64,000 nucleotides of DNA, from contig JAQJVL010002688.1 of assembly GCA_035578905.1 (NCBI GenBank), forward strand, positions 1-64,000, read 5' to 3'. The notes below the pieces were generated by a model. It saw only the letters and a list, made by a program, of their open reading frames with translations. It was not told the DNA's origin and did not search any database. The position numbers and the translations under genes are program-made. This DNA is from Stictocephala bisonia. Its lineage: Eukaryota; Arthropoda; Insecta; Hemiptera; Membracidae. This document shows positions 63,625 through 64,000 of this stretch, piece by piece (position 1 is the first letter of the stretch; every line of letters starts with the position of its first letter).

Positions 63625-64000
63625 CTGTAAAGTGCACAGCTATATTTTGGTTTAGCATCCTTATAAAACATAAATGTTTATTTATATTTGATTTGTCATT
63701 CTATTTACTCTTATTTTTTTTTTAGTTTGAGGTTAAATGTAAGAAAGGACCATGTGAGGTCCTAATTTTCACCTCAATTAAAAAGTATTTTAATTTCAAC
63801 CTGTGTTACTCACAATACACCCACCTCTATTGACTGTATATGCACTAACATAATGGTGATGTCACAGACATAAAACTGGGCTCTCTGACCATATTTTTTT
63901 AATTTTATTTAATTTTAATGTCTACAACAGTGGCATTATTTAAATTATATTCATATGTTGTTGAGGGATAACGGTTCGAACCCCTATAACAAATTAAAGT
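63625..64000. other. no recognisable gene
   Basis: AT-rich. An isolated B-box-like GGTTCGAACCCC at about 63972 lacks an A box at the proper distance and is near the window edge. Confidence 0.4.

Noticed and set aside
63972..63984. B-box-like GGTTCGAACCCC as tRNA gene or SINE
   Set aside because: No A box at the required distance and no cloverleaf; too close to the window edge.

Overview
The window looks like a stretch of arthropod, most likely insect, genomic DNA. It is AT-rich, has no operon structure or compact gene order, and carries insect-type repeat families: Jockey/CR1-like and RTE-like LINEs, Copia, Gypsy, piggyBac with TTAA sites, hAT with 8-bp target-site duplications (TSDs), Tigger/pogo with TA sites, and several Pol III-derived SINEs. 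A hemipteran-type genome is a guess from the mix of families; nothing here fixes the species. Nearly all recognisable coding sequence belongs to mobile elements, most of it degenerate. The only candidate host coding sequence is a duplicated C2H2 zinc-finger locus, a few unidentified exon-like reading frames and a pair of 69-nt exon-like blocks.

Layout. 1-3000: AT-rich, geneless, three short tandem duplications. 2990-3960: Jockey-like LINE remnant on minus. About 4250-10655: an old plus-strand LINE split by a nearly complete Copia element (two 162-bp LTRs, polyprotein with one nonsense codon). 10656-12570: gag-like remnant and a retroposed 7SL RNA copy with a perfect 16-bp TSD. 12572-14585: a DNA element with palindromic termini that received a LINE. 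14959-16892: tRNA-derived SINE, 36-bp minisatellite, a shrunken Tigger element. About 17157-17650: unidentified exon-like frame.

17728-32347: two tandem copies of one segment (A 17728-22770, B 22826-32347) with C2H2 zinc-finger arrays on minus. Copy A gained a LINE. Copy B gained a 4.9-kb hAT element and a 7SL/tRNA composite SINE. Each insertion has its empty site in the sister copy. 32350-37237: SINE, minisatellites with G-quadruplex-type runs, and a LINE ORF1 on minus.

37238-43746: a hAT-type non-autonomous element with an 8-bp TSD, into which a nearly full-length 4.1-kb LINE inserted. This LINE is the most interesting object in the window. Its ORF1 encodes a macro domain (ADP-ribose-binding/hydrolase fold, resembling TARG1/OARD1). 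ORF1 ends over a canonical T TTT TTA slippery heptamer in the phase that leads into ORF2, and ORF2 has no AUG before its endonuclease core.

43755-57220: LINE remnants, two piggyBac elements (one with an almost intact transposase), SINEs, a Tigger element and tandem low-copy repeats. 57753-60027: a clean copy of the hAT-type element. 61857-63620: the 3' part of a Gypsy pol on minus. The elements do not form a pathway. They record a nested insertion history that can be ordered from TSDs and empty sites.
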